9,225 bases of DNA from JBFXAN01 sp050184225 (GCA_050184225.1 JBFXAN010000224.1:1-9225); one strand, 5' to 3'. Shown: positions 1 through 6,112, counted from the first letter of the stretch. Notes: generated by a model not told the origin, from the sequence alone. A program made the numbers and translations.

Positions 1-54
1 CGGACGCGGCAGACCGGTCAGATATCGGCACAATCTCCTCACACTCGAAGATAA

Positions 55-95
55 CCTAACCCCCCGCCCCCCTACCCGCGCTGGGTAGGGGGAGT
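55..95 (+). repeat. 41-nt C-rich hairpin repeat, copy 1
   Basis: This is a hairpin element with perfect 10-bp arms CCCCCTACCC (68-77) and GGGTAGGGGG (83-92) around the loop GCGCT. A CCTAACCCCCCG lead lies on the left and AGT on the right. It matches the element at 170-210 in inverse orientation at 36 of 41 positions. The A:T pair of its stem is T:A in the other copy, so pairing is conserved although the sequence changes. No coding role is visible. C-rich hairpins of this style are, from memory, common dispersed repeats in Chloroflexota genomes; that was not checked. Confidence 0.8.
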
Positions 96-108
96 TCACG
101 TCAACCGA

Positions 109-122
109 CGATACCAGTATCG
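109..122. other. Short palindrome between the two hairpin repeats
   Basis: Perfect 6-bp arms CGATAC and GTATCG are separated by CA. A direct repeat TCAACCGWCGAT (101-112 and 151-162, one mismatch) overlaps its left arm and recurs 50 bp on. It could be an operator or part of the spacer of a composite repeat unit. No function is assigned. Confidence 0.45.
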
Positions 123-169
123 CGTTTGTCTGCAGCGGGCCCATCCCAATTCAACCGTCGATGGAGAGG

Positions 170-210
170 ACTCCCCCTTCCCTGCGAGGGAAGGGGGCCG
201 GGGGGTTAGG
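170..210 (-). repeat. 41-nt C-rich hairpin repeat, copy 2 (inverted)
   Basis: This is the reverse-complement partner of the element at 55-95. Its perfect arms CCCCCTTCCC (173-182) and GGGAAGGGGG (188-197) enclose the loop TGCGA. The ends correspond base for base, AGT at one side and CCTAAC at the other. Together the two copies enclose 74 bp and form a roughly 156-bp unit with inverted ends (55-210), upstream of the S41 gene. Confidence 0.8.
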
Positions 211-264
211 TATTCCAAGTTCGACGCTCACCGCGCGATCGAGCAATCACGCCTACGCTGAGAG

Positions 265-294
265 TGGCCATCCGGTATCAGACGTACCGATAAT
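265..294 (+). promoter_or_regulatory. Putative sigma-70-type promoter of the S41 gene
   Basis: TGGCCA (265-270, 4 of 6 matches to TTGACA) lies 18 bp before GATAAT (289-294, 5 of 6 matches to TATAAT). It would start transcription near 301, about 35 nt before the ATG. A GGTAT...ATACC inverted pair (274-278 and 293-297) overlaps it and might bind a regulator. This is a motif match only. Confidence 0.35.
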
Positions 295-335
295 ACCTGC
301 ACATTCGAGCCCTCTCGGCGCCGGTGAGGTAATGT

Positions 336-1697
336 ATGCGCCGCGTGATACCGCTCTGCGTGGCGATCGCACTCACGATCCTGGCAGCATGCAACGACGC
401 GCCACCTGCTGATCGTGCGTCGCCGGAATCGGCGGCTCCAACCCAGACGACACGCACTGCAACGACATCCCCCGCCGCCGAACTGGTGGTCGAAGGCGTG
501 CAGGCGCTGCTCGATCATTACTACCAGCCACCGGACGCCGGACGCCTCTTCGCCGATGCCTGGGACGGAGCGGCGTCGGCCGTGTATGCTGCTGGCGCGA
601 AGGATGTGCCGAAGACCCCGACGTTCCCCACCGACGCGGCAGCCGCCGCCACTCTCTACCGCGATTCGTTCCTTGCGCTCGAACGCTCCGCGGACGGAAG
701 GCTGTCCGCAGCGGCGATAGCAGCAGCGGCGTTGCACGCGCTCGCGGTCGGGCGCGACGACCCGCACACCAGCTATCGCCCACGCGAGTTGGTGCAACGT
801 GACCAGGCAACGCGACAGAGTGACGCCGCCGTCCAGCTGGGCCTCGGCTTCAGCCGCAGCAGCCCGCCGAGCGCCGTCCGTGTACCGCCCGGTAGCCCGG
901 CGGAGAAGGCAGGCCTGCGGGCCGGCCACGTGATCGTTGCCGTGAACGGCACGCCGGTCACACGCGGGGCAGACATCCCGGCGATCGTCGATGTGCGTGC
1001 GGGCGTACCCAACACCTTTACGACCCAGGACGCCCAGGGCCGGACCGTAGACCACATCGTCATGCCGGAGCAATACGTGCGGCCGATCGAGGAGCATCGC
1101 GTGATCGACGGTCGCATCGGCGTGATCCGCCTGTACGGGTTTCCGGCGACGGAGCAGGTCATCCGGCGGTTGCGGGAGGCATTGACCGAATTCGAGCGAC
1201 AGGGAGTCGAGGGTTGGATCCTCGATTTGCGCGACAACGGTGGCGGTCCGATCGAGACGGTGATCGCCGTTGCCTCGCTGTTCCTCGACGGCGGTCCGCT
1301 CTTCGAGGAACAGCACCGCGGCCAGACACTGCAGACCACCTCAGCCGAAGGTCAGGCGTTTGCAGCGCAGCGGCCGCTTGTGACCTTGGTTGGTCCGGGT
1401 AGCTTCTCCGGCGGCGAGATCCTGCCGGCGGTACTCCGATCCAGAGGGCGGGCGGACGCGGTCGGCGAACAGACCGGCGGCGGCTTCGGCAGTTCCGTCG
1501 CCGTTCCGCTGTCCGATGGCTCGGCACTCAACGTCACGACGACCGAAGTCGTGATCGGCCCGGACCGGCAGCGGTTGAACCGAGTCGGGCTGACTCCCGA
1601 TCTGGTGGTGGCGTCGACACCCGAAGACATTGAAGCCGGTCGCGATCCACAGCTGGACGCCGCGCTCCGCCTGCTCGGTGAACAACTCCGGCGCTGA
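336..1697 (+). CDS. S41-family peptidase-like lipoprotein with PDZ domain
   Basis: The 453-aa protein is probably an exported, membrane-anchored protease of the C-terminal-processing (S41/tail-specific) superfamily. Residues 1-18 are a signal peptide ending in the lipobox LAAC, so Cys19 would be lipidated. A Thr/Ala/Pro-rich tether follows, then a helical N-terminal region with the DDPHTSY motif (141-147). A PDZ domain spans about 167-245 (GSPAEKAGLRAGHVI, VNGTPV). The S41 catalytic core spans about 250-425, with ILDLRDNGGG (295-304) and GPGSFSGGE (353-361). By alignment with CtpA/Prc the nucleophile is Ser358. The catalytic lysine expected 25 residues later is Gly383 (GEQTGGG), so the protein belongs to a lysine-less branch (as in tricorn/IRBP-type proteins) or is inactive. 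The ATG at 336 is preceded by GAGG (326-329). The gene ends 19 bp from the convergent MFS gene. Substrate unknown. Confidence 0.88.
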   Translation: MRRVIPLCVAIALTILAACNDAPPADRASPESAAPTQTTRTATTSPAAELVVEGVQALLDHYYQPPDAGRLFADAWDGAASAVYAAGAKDVPKTPTFPTDAAAAATLYRDSFLALERSADGRLSAAAIAAAALHALAVGRDDPHTSYRPRELVQRDQATRQSDAAVQLGLGFSRSSPPSAVRVPPGSPAEKAGLRAGHVIVAVNGTPVTRGADIPAIVDVRAGVPNTFTTQDAQGRTVDHIVMPEQYVRPIEEHRVIDGRIGVIRLYGFPATEQVIRRLREALTEFERQGVEGWILDLRDNGGGPIETVIAVASLFLDGGPLFEEQHRGQTLQTTSAEGQAFAAQRPLVTLVGPGSFSGGEILPAVLRSRGRADAVGEQTGGGFGSSVAVPLSDGSALNVTTTEVVIGPDRQRLNRVGLTPDLVVASTPEDIEAGRDPQLDAALRLLGEQLRR

Positions 1698-1716
1698 CCG
1701 CTGCCCCACTTCTCGC

Positions 1717-3051
1717 CTACGCCGGCGACAGCGCCGGGGACGATGAGCGCGTGCGGATGTTGAAAGCCAGCGTCGCCGCCATCAGCGCGAGGAAGCCGCC
1801 AACATAGATGATCAGCGTGTACGAGTCCGCCGCATCATGAATGATCCCGGCCGCTGCCGCGCCGAAGGCGCCCCCGACCATGTGCGAGAAGGAGATCCAG
1901 CCAAAGATCGTGCCGACCGAGCGGCGGCCGAACCGGTCGGCAGTCAGCATCACCGTCGGCGGCACGGTGGCGATGTAGTCGAAGCCGTAGACCACGGCAA
2001 ACAGCGACATCAGCGGCATCGTCGTCACCAGCGGTAGCGCCAGCAGCGAGAGGGCGCGGAAGAAGTAGTAACCGGCAAGCAGCTTGCGCGCCGGGAAGCG
2101 ATCACACAGCCATCCCGAAGCGATCGTGCCGACGATGTTCATGCCGCCGATGATGCTGAGAATGCCCGCTGCCTGCGCCTCGGTGAAACCGTGCTCAACC
2201 GCGTGCGGCACGAAGTGGGTACCGATCAGCCCCATCGTCGTGAAGCCGCAGACGCCGTACGTGCTGGCCAGCAGCCAGAAGTCGCCGGTGCGAATGGCGC
2301 GCGACATCGGCGTCGTCCGTGTGTCGACCATCGCCGCCCGCCCCATCGCGCCGCTGCCATACGGCGGCAACCCAACATCGCGGGGACGGCTGCGCATGAA
2401 GATGATGCAGGCGGGCAGGGCGACGCAGACGATCATCGTCGCGAGCAACCCGATCGAGGTGCGCCACCCCCACTGGCTGTTCACCCAGACCAGCAGCGGC
2501 AGGAAGACAAGCTGTCCCGCGCTCGATGCGCCGCCGAGAATACCGGTGACGAGGCCGCGCCGCTCCTCGAACCAGGTGTTGGCGACGGTCGCGCTCATCA
2601 CGACGGCAGCGCCGCCCGTCCCCAATCCGACGATCAACCCCCAGAAGACGTGCAACTCCCAGAGGTGGGCGAGAAAGATCGAGAGAATAGCGCCCAGCCC
2701 AGCGATCGACAGAAACAGCACCGTCGTGCCCCGCAGACCATAGCGGTCGGTGAGCTTGCCGGAGAGGGGCGCGGCGAGACCGTAGGTGAGCAACGAGAGG
2801 GAGAGCGCCAGCGAGATGTCGCCACGGCTCCAGCCGAACTGCGCCTCCAGCGGCCGGATCAGCACCGCCGGCGCCGACCGCACGCCTGCCGCCGTCAGTA
2901 CGGTGAGGAAGGTAACGCCGACGACAATCCAGCCGTAGTGGATACCGTGCCGCGCCGCCCATGCCGTCGGACTGAACCAACTGCGGCGCGTGCTCTCCGG
3001 GGACACCTCGTCGATTGCAGGTGCGGCGACGCCGGTCCCGGTACGCTCCAT
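1717..3051 (-). CDS. Major facilitator superfamily transporter
   Basis: The 444-aa product is a 12-helix secondary transporter of the inner membrane. The first membrane segment begins near residue 40 (GWIVVGVTFLTVL). MFS motif A appears after TM2 as GKLTDRYGLRG (98-108), and a second-half version, GWLCDRFPARK (313-323), follows TM8. The central cytoplasmic loop is near 218-256. Overall style (N-terminal GW.VV, QFGWSRGDIS at 71-80) recalls the oxalate/formate-antiporter and monocarboxylate-porter type, but the substrate cannot be read from sequence. The start is placed at the ATG at 3051 because a GGGGGGAC purine tract lies just upstream. The frame stays open to an ATG at 3135, but those 28 residues are not transporter-like. 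The gene converges on the S41 gene. Confidence 0.9.
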   Translation of the reverse strand: MERTGTGVAAPAIDEVSPESTRRSWFSPTAWAARHGIHYGWIVVGVTFLTVLTAAGVRSAPAVLIRPLEAQFGWSRGDISLALSLSLLTYGLAAPLSGKLTDRYGLRGTTVLFLSIAGLGAILSIFLAHLWELHVFWGLIVGLGTGGAAVVMSATVANTWFEERRGLVTGILGGASSAGQLVFLPLLVWVNSQWGWRTSIGLLATMIVCVALPACIIFMRSRPRDVGLPPYGSGAMGRAAMVDTRTTPMSRAIRTGDFWLLASTYGVCGFTTMGLIGTHFVPHAVEHGFTEAQAAGILSIIGGMNIVGTIASGWLCDRFPARKLLAGYYFFRALSLLALPLVTTMPLMSLFAVVYGFDYIATVPPTVMLTADRFGRRSVGTIFGWISFSHMVGGAFGAAAAGIIHDAADSYTLIIYVGGFLALMAATLAFNIRTRSSSPALSPA

Positions 3052-3215
3052 CGTCTGTCCCCCCGATTGGTTTCTTGAGGATAGCCGATCGAGCGGAACC
3101 ACGCGGCGTGCCGGTGATCCGGGCACAGAGCACACGCGGCGGTTTCGTGATACAGCCGGATCGTCAACCCGCGGAGAGCGATGGCTGCGCCGAGACGCTG
3201 AGCCTATGGCACGGT

Positions 3216-3527
3216 CTAACGCTCTGGCCGTGGAGGACGGTCAGGTCGCGCCGGTTGGTCCGGCCGCGCTGGCTCAACCGGCCGCGCTGGTTCGGCCGGA
3301 CGCATCGGCGCTGCCGGCAGGGGCGGTCGCTCGCCGAGGTCGGCACGATACGGCGCGACGGGGTCAGGGACGTAGGGCGCGACGGTGTCGTCGGCGTTGA
3401 CAACGAGCACCATGATGACCGCGTAGCTCAGCATGGCGAGGCCGGCAAGCGCGGCGACGACGGTGAGCAGCGGGCCACGGAGGTCTCGTCGATGGTGAGC
3501 GGTAGGTCGCAGTATCATGCGCTCCAT
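3216..3527 (-). CDS. Small single-pass membrane protein with Pro/Arg-rich tail
   Basis: I do not recognise a family. The 103-aa product (start at the ATG at 3527) has a short basic N-terminus (RPTAHHRRDLRG), one clear hydrophobic segment at about 19-43 and a polar tail. By the positive-inside rule the tail would lie outside the membrane. The last third is a repeat of PARPxx hexapeptides (about 79-96), encoded by an 18-bp tandem repeat. The frame is open upstream to an ATG at 3596 and has another ATG at 3518; neither has a strong ribosome site, so the start is uncertain. It is transcribed away from the reductase gene at 3646 and lies 164 bp before the MFS start on the same strand. The membrane segment is the main evidence that the gene is real. 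Confidence 0.6.
   Translation of the reverse strand: MERMILRPTAHHRRDLRGPLLTVVAALAGLAMLSYAVIMVLVVNADDTVAPYVPDPVAPYRADLGERPPLPAAPMRPAEPARPVEPARPDQPARPDRPPRPER
3248..3301 (-). repeat. 18-bp tandem repeat, three degenerate units
   Basis: The units start at 3248, 3266 and 3284 on the plus strand with the pattern GCGCYGGYT followed by a GGCC-containing half. Read on the minus strand they encode the PARPVE, PARPDQ and PARPDR hexapeptides of the small membrane protein. The copies differ in sequence, and the array may vary in copy number among strains. Confidence 0.65.
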
Positions 3528-3577
3528 AGTAGCCCCGGCGACGCACGTAGAGCACCCGGCTTCCTGGGATGCGTCAC

Positions 3578-3593
3578 TGGGGGCTGTCCCCCA
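3578..3593. other. Perfect hairpin in the divergent intergenic region
   Basis: Arms TGGGGG and CCCCCA enclose the loop CTGT. It lies 52 bp before the GTG of the reductase gene and about 50 bp before the start of the small membrane protein. Neither side has a T-tract, so it is not an obvious terminator. It could be a leader structure or part of a dispersed repeat. Confidence 0.5.
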
Positions 3594-3645
3594 CATGCCG
3601 CGTAGGAGTGGGAACGAACCGGCTGAAACTGAAGAGGAGGACGAT

Positions 3646-4164
3646 GTGCGACGGCTTCGCTACCAGGTGGCCACGAGCCTCGACGGATATATCGCCGATC
3701 CGCGGGGAGAGACTGGTTGGATCGTCAATGATCCAGATATCGACTTCGCCGCGCTGTTCGCCCAATTCGACACCGCCGTCATGGGACGAAAGACGTTCCT
3801 GACCACACTGCAACTGGGCGGGAGCGACCCACTGCCGGGTCTCGACATTGTCGTCTTCTCGCGCACGCTGCGTCCTACCGATTATCCGACCATCGCCATC
3901 GTCGACGGCGACCCTGTCAAACACGTCCACGCGCTCAAGGCAACGCCCGGCAAGGACATCTGGCTGTTCGGCGGCGGGGAATTGTTCCGCACGCTCCTCG
4001 AAGCCGGCCTGGTCGATACGGTGGAACCAGCCGTTATCCCGGTGCTGCTCGGGGACGGCATTCCGATGCTCCCATCGCCTGCCCGGCGAACCTCATTGTC
4101 GCTGAGCAGCCATCACCTGTACCCGAAGTCCGGGATCATGCTACTCGAATACACGGTCGGCTGA
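3646..4164 (+). CDS. Dihydrofolate reductase / RibD C-terminal-domain family reductase
   Basis: The 172-aa product is a stand-alone DHFR-fold protein, probably an NAD(P)H-dependent cytosolic reductase of the YwjB/YyaP/RibD type. Visible family marks are SLDGYIA (11-17), MGRKT (46-50), FGGGELF (108-114) and VIPVLLGDGIPML (130-142). The length fits single-domain members. The start is GTG at 3646, preceded by an AGGAGG (3635-3640) at a 5-nt spacing. An overlapping ATG at 3644 is in another frame and gives no family match. The frame continues upstream to 3517, but that part does not resemble the family. The substrate of most such homologues is unknown, so folate reduction should not be assumed. 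It converges on the MarR gene. Confidence 0.88.
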   Translation: MRRLRYQVATSLDGYIADPRGETGWIVNDPDIDFAALFAQFDTAVMGRKTFLTTLQLGGSDPLPGLDIVVFSRTLRPTDYPTIAIVDGDPVKHVHALKATPGKDIWLFGGGELFRTLLEAGLVDTVEPAVIPVLLGDGIPMLPSPARRTSLSLSSHHLYPKSGIMLLEYTVG

Positions 4165-4196
4165 TGAGCGCGAGTTGTGTCGATGGCTGTGCGTCA

Positions 4197-4229
4197 GCCG
4201 TTGTTCATACCATCGGACAACAACGCGGC
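4197..4229. terminator. Possible bidirectional terminator between reductase and MarR genes
   Basis: The inverted repeat CGTTGTT (4199-4205) / AACAACG (4219-4225) has flanking GC pairs that extend it with a small bulge and a 13-nt loop. It sits in the 73-bp gap between convergent genes, where a shared terminator is expected. No convincing T-tract follows on either strand, so confidence is low. Confidence 0.35.
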
Positions 4230-4237
4230 ACCACGAC

Positions 4238-4786
4238 TCACATCTGCCCCTGATGATCATCGCGGGCTGTTAGCGACGCGTCAGCGTCGGGTGTAGGCAG
4301 GTCGAGGAGAATCTGCGCGGCCCCGGCGAGGGTGGTGCGTTCAGCGGGAGAGAGGGCAGCGAAAGCGGCTTGGAGGCGTTCGATTCGGCGGAGGCGGCCC
4401 GCTTCGATCAGAGCGCGGCCTTCCTCGGTCGCGGTAACGCGAACAAGACGGCCATCCTGGGCGTCGCGGCTCCGGCGGGCGAGGCCGCGGGCTTCGAGCG
4501 CCGTGACAATGCGGGTCATGGTGGGGGTGGCGATCTGCTCGAAGCCGGCGAGTTCGGTTACCGTGTGCGGGCCGGCAAAGGTAAGGATGGAAAGGGCGGA
4601 GGCCTGGGCAGTGGGGAGCCCGATCGCGAGATCAACCTTGCGCAGACGGCGCATCAGGTGGACGGCGACCGTGTTCCACCGGAGGGCAAGGTCGCGGGCA
4701 CCGCTGTCGGCATCGGGGAAGACCGGGGCGGACTGATTTGAGGTTGGAGTCACTTGACGCGCTCGAAGTGCAGGGCTAGGCTGCAT
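4238..4786 (-). CDS. MarR-family transcriptional regulator
   Basis: The 182-aa product is a dimeric winged-helix DNA-binding regulator. A dimerisation helix (about 28-55, ALRWNTVAVHLMRRLRKVD) precedes the winged helix-turn-helix at about 60-125. The putative recognition helix is near 86-99 (ATPTMTRIVTALEARG), and the wing is SRDAQDGRLVRVTAT (106-120) with the family's Asp and Arg residues. C-terminal helices (about 122-163) complete the dimer interface. It is divergent from the VOC gene 37 bp away, the usual layout of a MarR protein that controls its neighbour and itself. No ribosome site precedes the ATG at 4786, so the mRNA may be leaderless or the true start may be internal; the first 25 residues look disordered. 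Ligand unknown. Confidence 0.9.
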   Translation of the reverse strand: MQPSPALRARQVTPTSNQSAPVFPDADSGARDLALRWNTVAVHLMRRLRKVDLAIGLPTAQASALSILTFAGPHTVTELAGFEQIATPTMTRIVTALEARGLARRSRDAQDGRLVRVTATEEGRALIEAGRLRRIERLQAAFAALSPAERTTLAGAAQILLDLPTPDADASLTARDDHQGQM

Positions 4787-4803
4787 GATACTTAGCTATG
4801 CTA
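4754..4803 (+). promoter_or_regulatory. Putative VOC-gene promoter with overlapping MarR operator
   Basis: TTGACG (4754-4759), a 17-bp spacer and TAGGCT (4777-4782) form a candidate promoter that reads towards the VOC gene from within the first codons of the MarR gene. Immediately downstream, around the predicted transcription start, lies the inverted repeat TAGC-TAT-GCTA (4793-4803) in a locally AT-rich stretch. A MarR dimer bound there could block both genes. This is a motif and layout inference. Confidence 0.4.
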
Positions 4804-4823
4804 TGGATCGAGAGGAAAGTCTG

Positions 4824-5222
4824 ATGACGGCCGAATCGGCGACGAAGCTCAGCAGCCTGTTTCAAGTTAACATGCCGGTCAAGGACATCGAGCGATCGAT
4901 CGGCTTCTACCGCGACACATTGGGATTGCCGTTCTACGCACGTCGCGGGAATCTCGCTTTTCTCGGCGTGGGTCGGGTGCGGTTGTTGCTCGAAGTCCTT
5001 GAGGAGGAGGGAGGACGGTACAACCATCCCGGCTCGGTGCTCTACTTCTCGGTGACAGACATCGATGCCGCGTACCGGGACCTGATCGGGCGGGATGTGG
5101 AGTTTGTTCAGGCGCCGGAGATGGTCTCAAAGAACGATCATCACGAAACCTGGATGGCGTTCTTCAGCGACGGCGAGTGGAATACGCATGCGATCACGGC
5201 AGAGGTTCCGATCGTAGGGTAG
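4824..5222 (+). CDS. VOC-family (glyoxalase/bleomycin-resistance fold) protein
   Basis: The 132-aa product has the paired beta-alpha-beta-beta-beta layout of the vicinal-oxygen-chelate superfamily. The first half runs from LFQVNMPVKDIERSIGFYRDTLGL (about 12-35) to RVRLLLEV (51-58), the second from VLYFSVTDIDAAYRDL (72-87) to WMAFFSDGEWN (110-120). Members include metal-dependent lyases, dioxygenases and antibiotic-binding proteins. Glu57 is in a typical ligand position, but the usual first His is replaced near Gln14/Asn16, so a metal site is not certain. The start is the ATG at 4824 because GAGG (4812-4815) lies 8 nt upstream; ATGs at 4785 and 4803 are in frame but have no ribosome site and overlap the regulatory region. 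It is divergent from the MarR gene and probably controlled by it. Confidence 0.85.
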   Translation: MTAESATKLSSLFQVNMPVKDIERSIGFYRDTLGLPFYARRGNLAFLGVGRVRLLLEVLEEEGGRYNHPGSVLYFSVTDIDAAYRDLIGRDVEFVQAPEMVSKNDHHETWMAFFSDGEWNTHAITAEVPIVG

Positions 5223-5241
5223 GGAGAAAGCAGTCTCTACC
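5218..5241. terminator. Possible stem-loop spanning two convergent stop codons
   Basis: GGTAG (5218-5222) and AGA (5225-5227) pair with TCTCTACC (5234-5241), leaving a GG bulge and the loop AAGCAG. The stem contains the stop codons of the VOC gene and of the replication-protein gene, which end 14 bp apart. There is no T-tract. A bidirectional terminator is plausible by position only. Confidence 0.3.
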
Positions 5242-6112
5242 GCCGCACGAGGTGGTCGTAGCGGCCGGCGAGCGTCTCTCGCCGCGGCACTGTCGTTGTA
5301 GCGCCCTGCGCCTGGCGGGCCATATCTTCGAGGACGCCGAAGTAGTAGGCCATCCGGTTCTTCACGCCGCCCTGCGTGCTGACGATCGTCTGGACGCGGC
5401 CGAGGGCAAGCTCAGCGATATAGGCGGCGTAGTCTTCGGATATGCCTTCCAGAATGCGGGCCGCACGGCTGCGGTTGGACGGCTTCTTCCGGGACTCACC
5501 CAACGCCTCGGAGACGGCGTCGACGACCTGCATCAGTCTCGTCGTGTCGTTCTCCGTCGAGATCACTGTTCTTTTGTTTTCTGTTGATTGTTGTTCTGTT
5601 TCTTGTAGGTCACGCTCCATCACCACCGGTGGTGATCCACGATCACCGGGGTAGTCATGCGCTGGTACCACTGATTTGGGGGGGTGGTCCTGCTCTGGTA
5701 CTACCCTCGGATGGGGGTGGTCACGCAACGAGACTACCCCGCTTTCCTTGAAGCGCAGTTCATAGACGGTCGTCTGGGCGTCACCCTTCGCCGACATCGA
5801 ACGGATGGCAGTAATAAGACCCTTGTCCTCGAGACCCTTCAGCGCGCGGGTGAGGTTGGTGCGCCCGGCGATACCGCAGCCGTGGTCCAGGCGGCGGCCG
5901 TCGCGGGTGGTGATGCCCTTGAGGAACTGGTTGAAGGAGATCGCGTCGGCCCGCTTCTTGAAGCCGAAAGTGCGACGCATGATGTACAGCGCGACGCGCA
6001 ACTCCGCCTCGGTGAGGTGACACATCACCTCGTCGAAGAACACGTCAGGGATCTGCGTGTAGTTCGGTTCCGCGAACCCCTCGAACCGATAGCCGTCGCG
6101 CGCGCTGTCCAT
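5237..6112 (-). CDS. Phage replication protein O-like initiator
   Basis: The 291-aa product resembles the phage replication protein O family, whose members bind origin iterons and recruit the replicative helicase. The N-terminal winged-helix domain (about 8-120) is recognisable: GYRFEGFAEPNYTQIPDVFFDEVM, LTEAELRVALYIMRRTFGFKK, ISFNQFLKGITTRDGR, then NLTRALKGLEDKGLI. Residues about 125-185 are a low-complexity linker with VVxxxDxP motifs at 11-residue steps and a Gln/Glu/Thr/Asn-rich end. The C-terminal part (about 190-268) is helical, with GGVKNRMAYYFGVLEDMA, a plausible helicase- or loader-contact domain. Lambda O has about the same length and order. The ATG at 6112 is the first in frame and has no clear ribosome site. 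No helicase loader, integrase or capsid gene is nearby, so the gene is isolated among metabolic genes. It converges with the VOC gene. Confidence 0.82.
   Translation of the reverse strand: MDSARDGYRFEGFAEPNYTQIPDVFFDEVMCHLTEAELRVALYIMRRTFGFKKRADAISFNQFLKGITTRDGRRLDHGCGIAGRTNLTRALKGLEDKGLITAIRSMSAKGDAQTTVYELRFKESGVVSLRDHPHPRVVPEQDHPPKSVVPAHDYPGDRGSPPVVMERDLQETEQQSTENKRTVISTENDTTRLMQVVDAVSEALGESRKKPSNRSRAARILEGISEDYAAYIAELALGRVQTIVSTQGGVKNRMAYYFGVLEDMARQAQGATTTVPRRETLAGRYDHLVRR
5567..5607. other. AT-rich, strand-asymmetric segment inside the O-like gene
   Basis: These 41 bp have 12 G/C bases (about 29%) in an otherwise GC-rich window. The plus strand has 27 T and only two A, so the coding strand is A-rich. 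The segment encodes residues 169-182 (the QETEQQSTENK part of the linker). It adjoins the dyad array at 5619-5740, as expected for a DNA-unwinding element beside iterons. Confidence 0.65.
5619..5740. other. Dyad/iteron array: candidate intragenic replication origin
   Basis: Three 24-bp elements start at 5648, 5681 and 5714, exactly 33 bp apart, each beginning GGGGTRGTC and ending ACYAC on the plus strand. Elements 1 and 2 agree at 20 of 24 positions, 2 and 3 at 17, 1 and 3 at 16. Each is an imperfect dyad, best in element 3 (GGGGTGGTC 5714-5722 with GACTACCCC 5732-5740, 8 of 9 pairs). Next to them are the perfect 18-bp palindrome ATCACCACC|GGTGGTGAT (5619-5636) and the overlapping GGTGATC-CAC-GATCACC (5631-5647). 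The array encodes linker residues 125-165. Lambda ori has the same design within gene O. Origin function is inferred; an 11-residue protein repeat would also give the 33-bp period, but not the dyads. Confidence 0.6.

Noticed and set aside
161..412. Open frame (83 aa) across hairpin copy 2 and the start of the S41 gene
   Set aside because: It runs through the repeat, overlaps the signal-peptide coding region in another frame and shows no protein-like pattern or ribosome site.
228..1316. Long antisense frame (362 aa) opposite the S41 gene
   Set aside because: The sense frame has signal peptide, PDZ and S41 motifs; the antisense product is Arg/Cys/His-rich noise typical of GC-rich shadows.
2191..3078. 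Long plus-strand frame (295 aa) opposite the MFS gene
   Set aside because: The minus strand encodes a clear 12-helix transporter; the plus-strand product is hydrophilic and compositionally biased.
3052..3135. N-terminal extension of the MFS protein to an upstream ATG
   Set aside because: The extra 28 residues are not transporter-like, and the ATG at 3051 has a purine-rich ribosome site.
3517..3645. N-terminal extension of the DHFR-family protein to an upstream ATG
   Set aside because: It would include the hairpin and the intergenic region; the GTG at 3646 has an AGGAGG at good spacing and matches the family's usual start.
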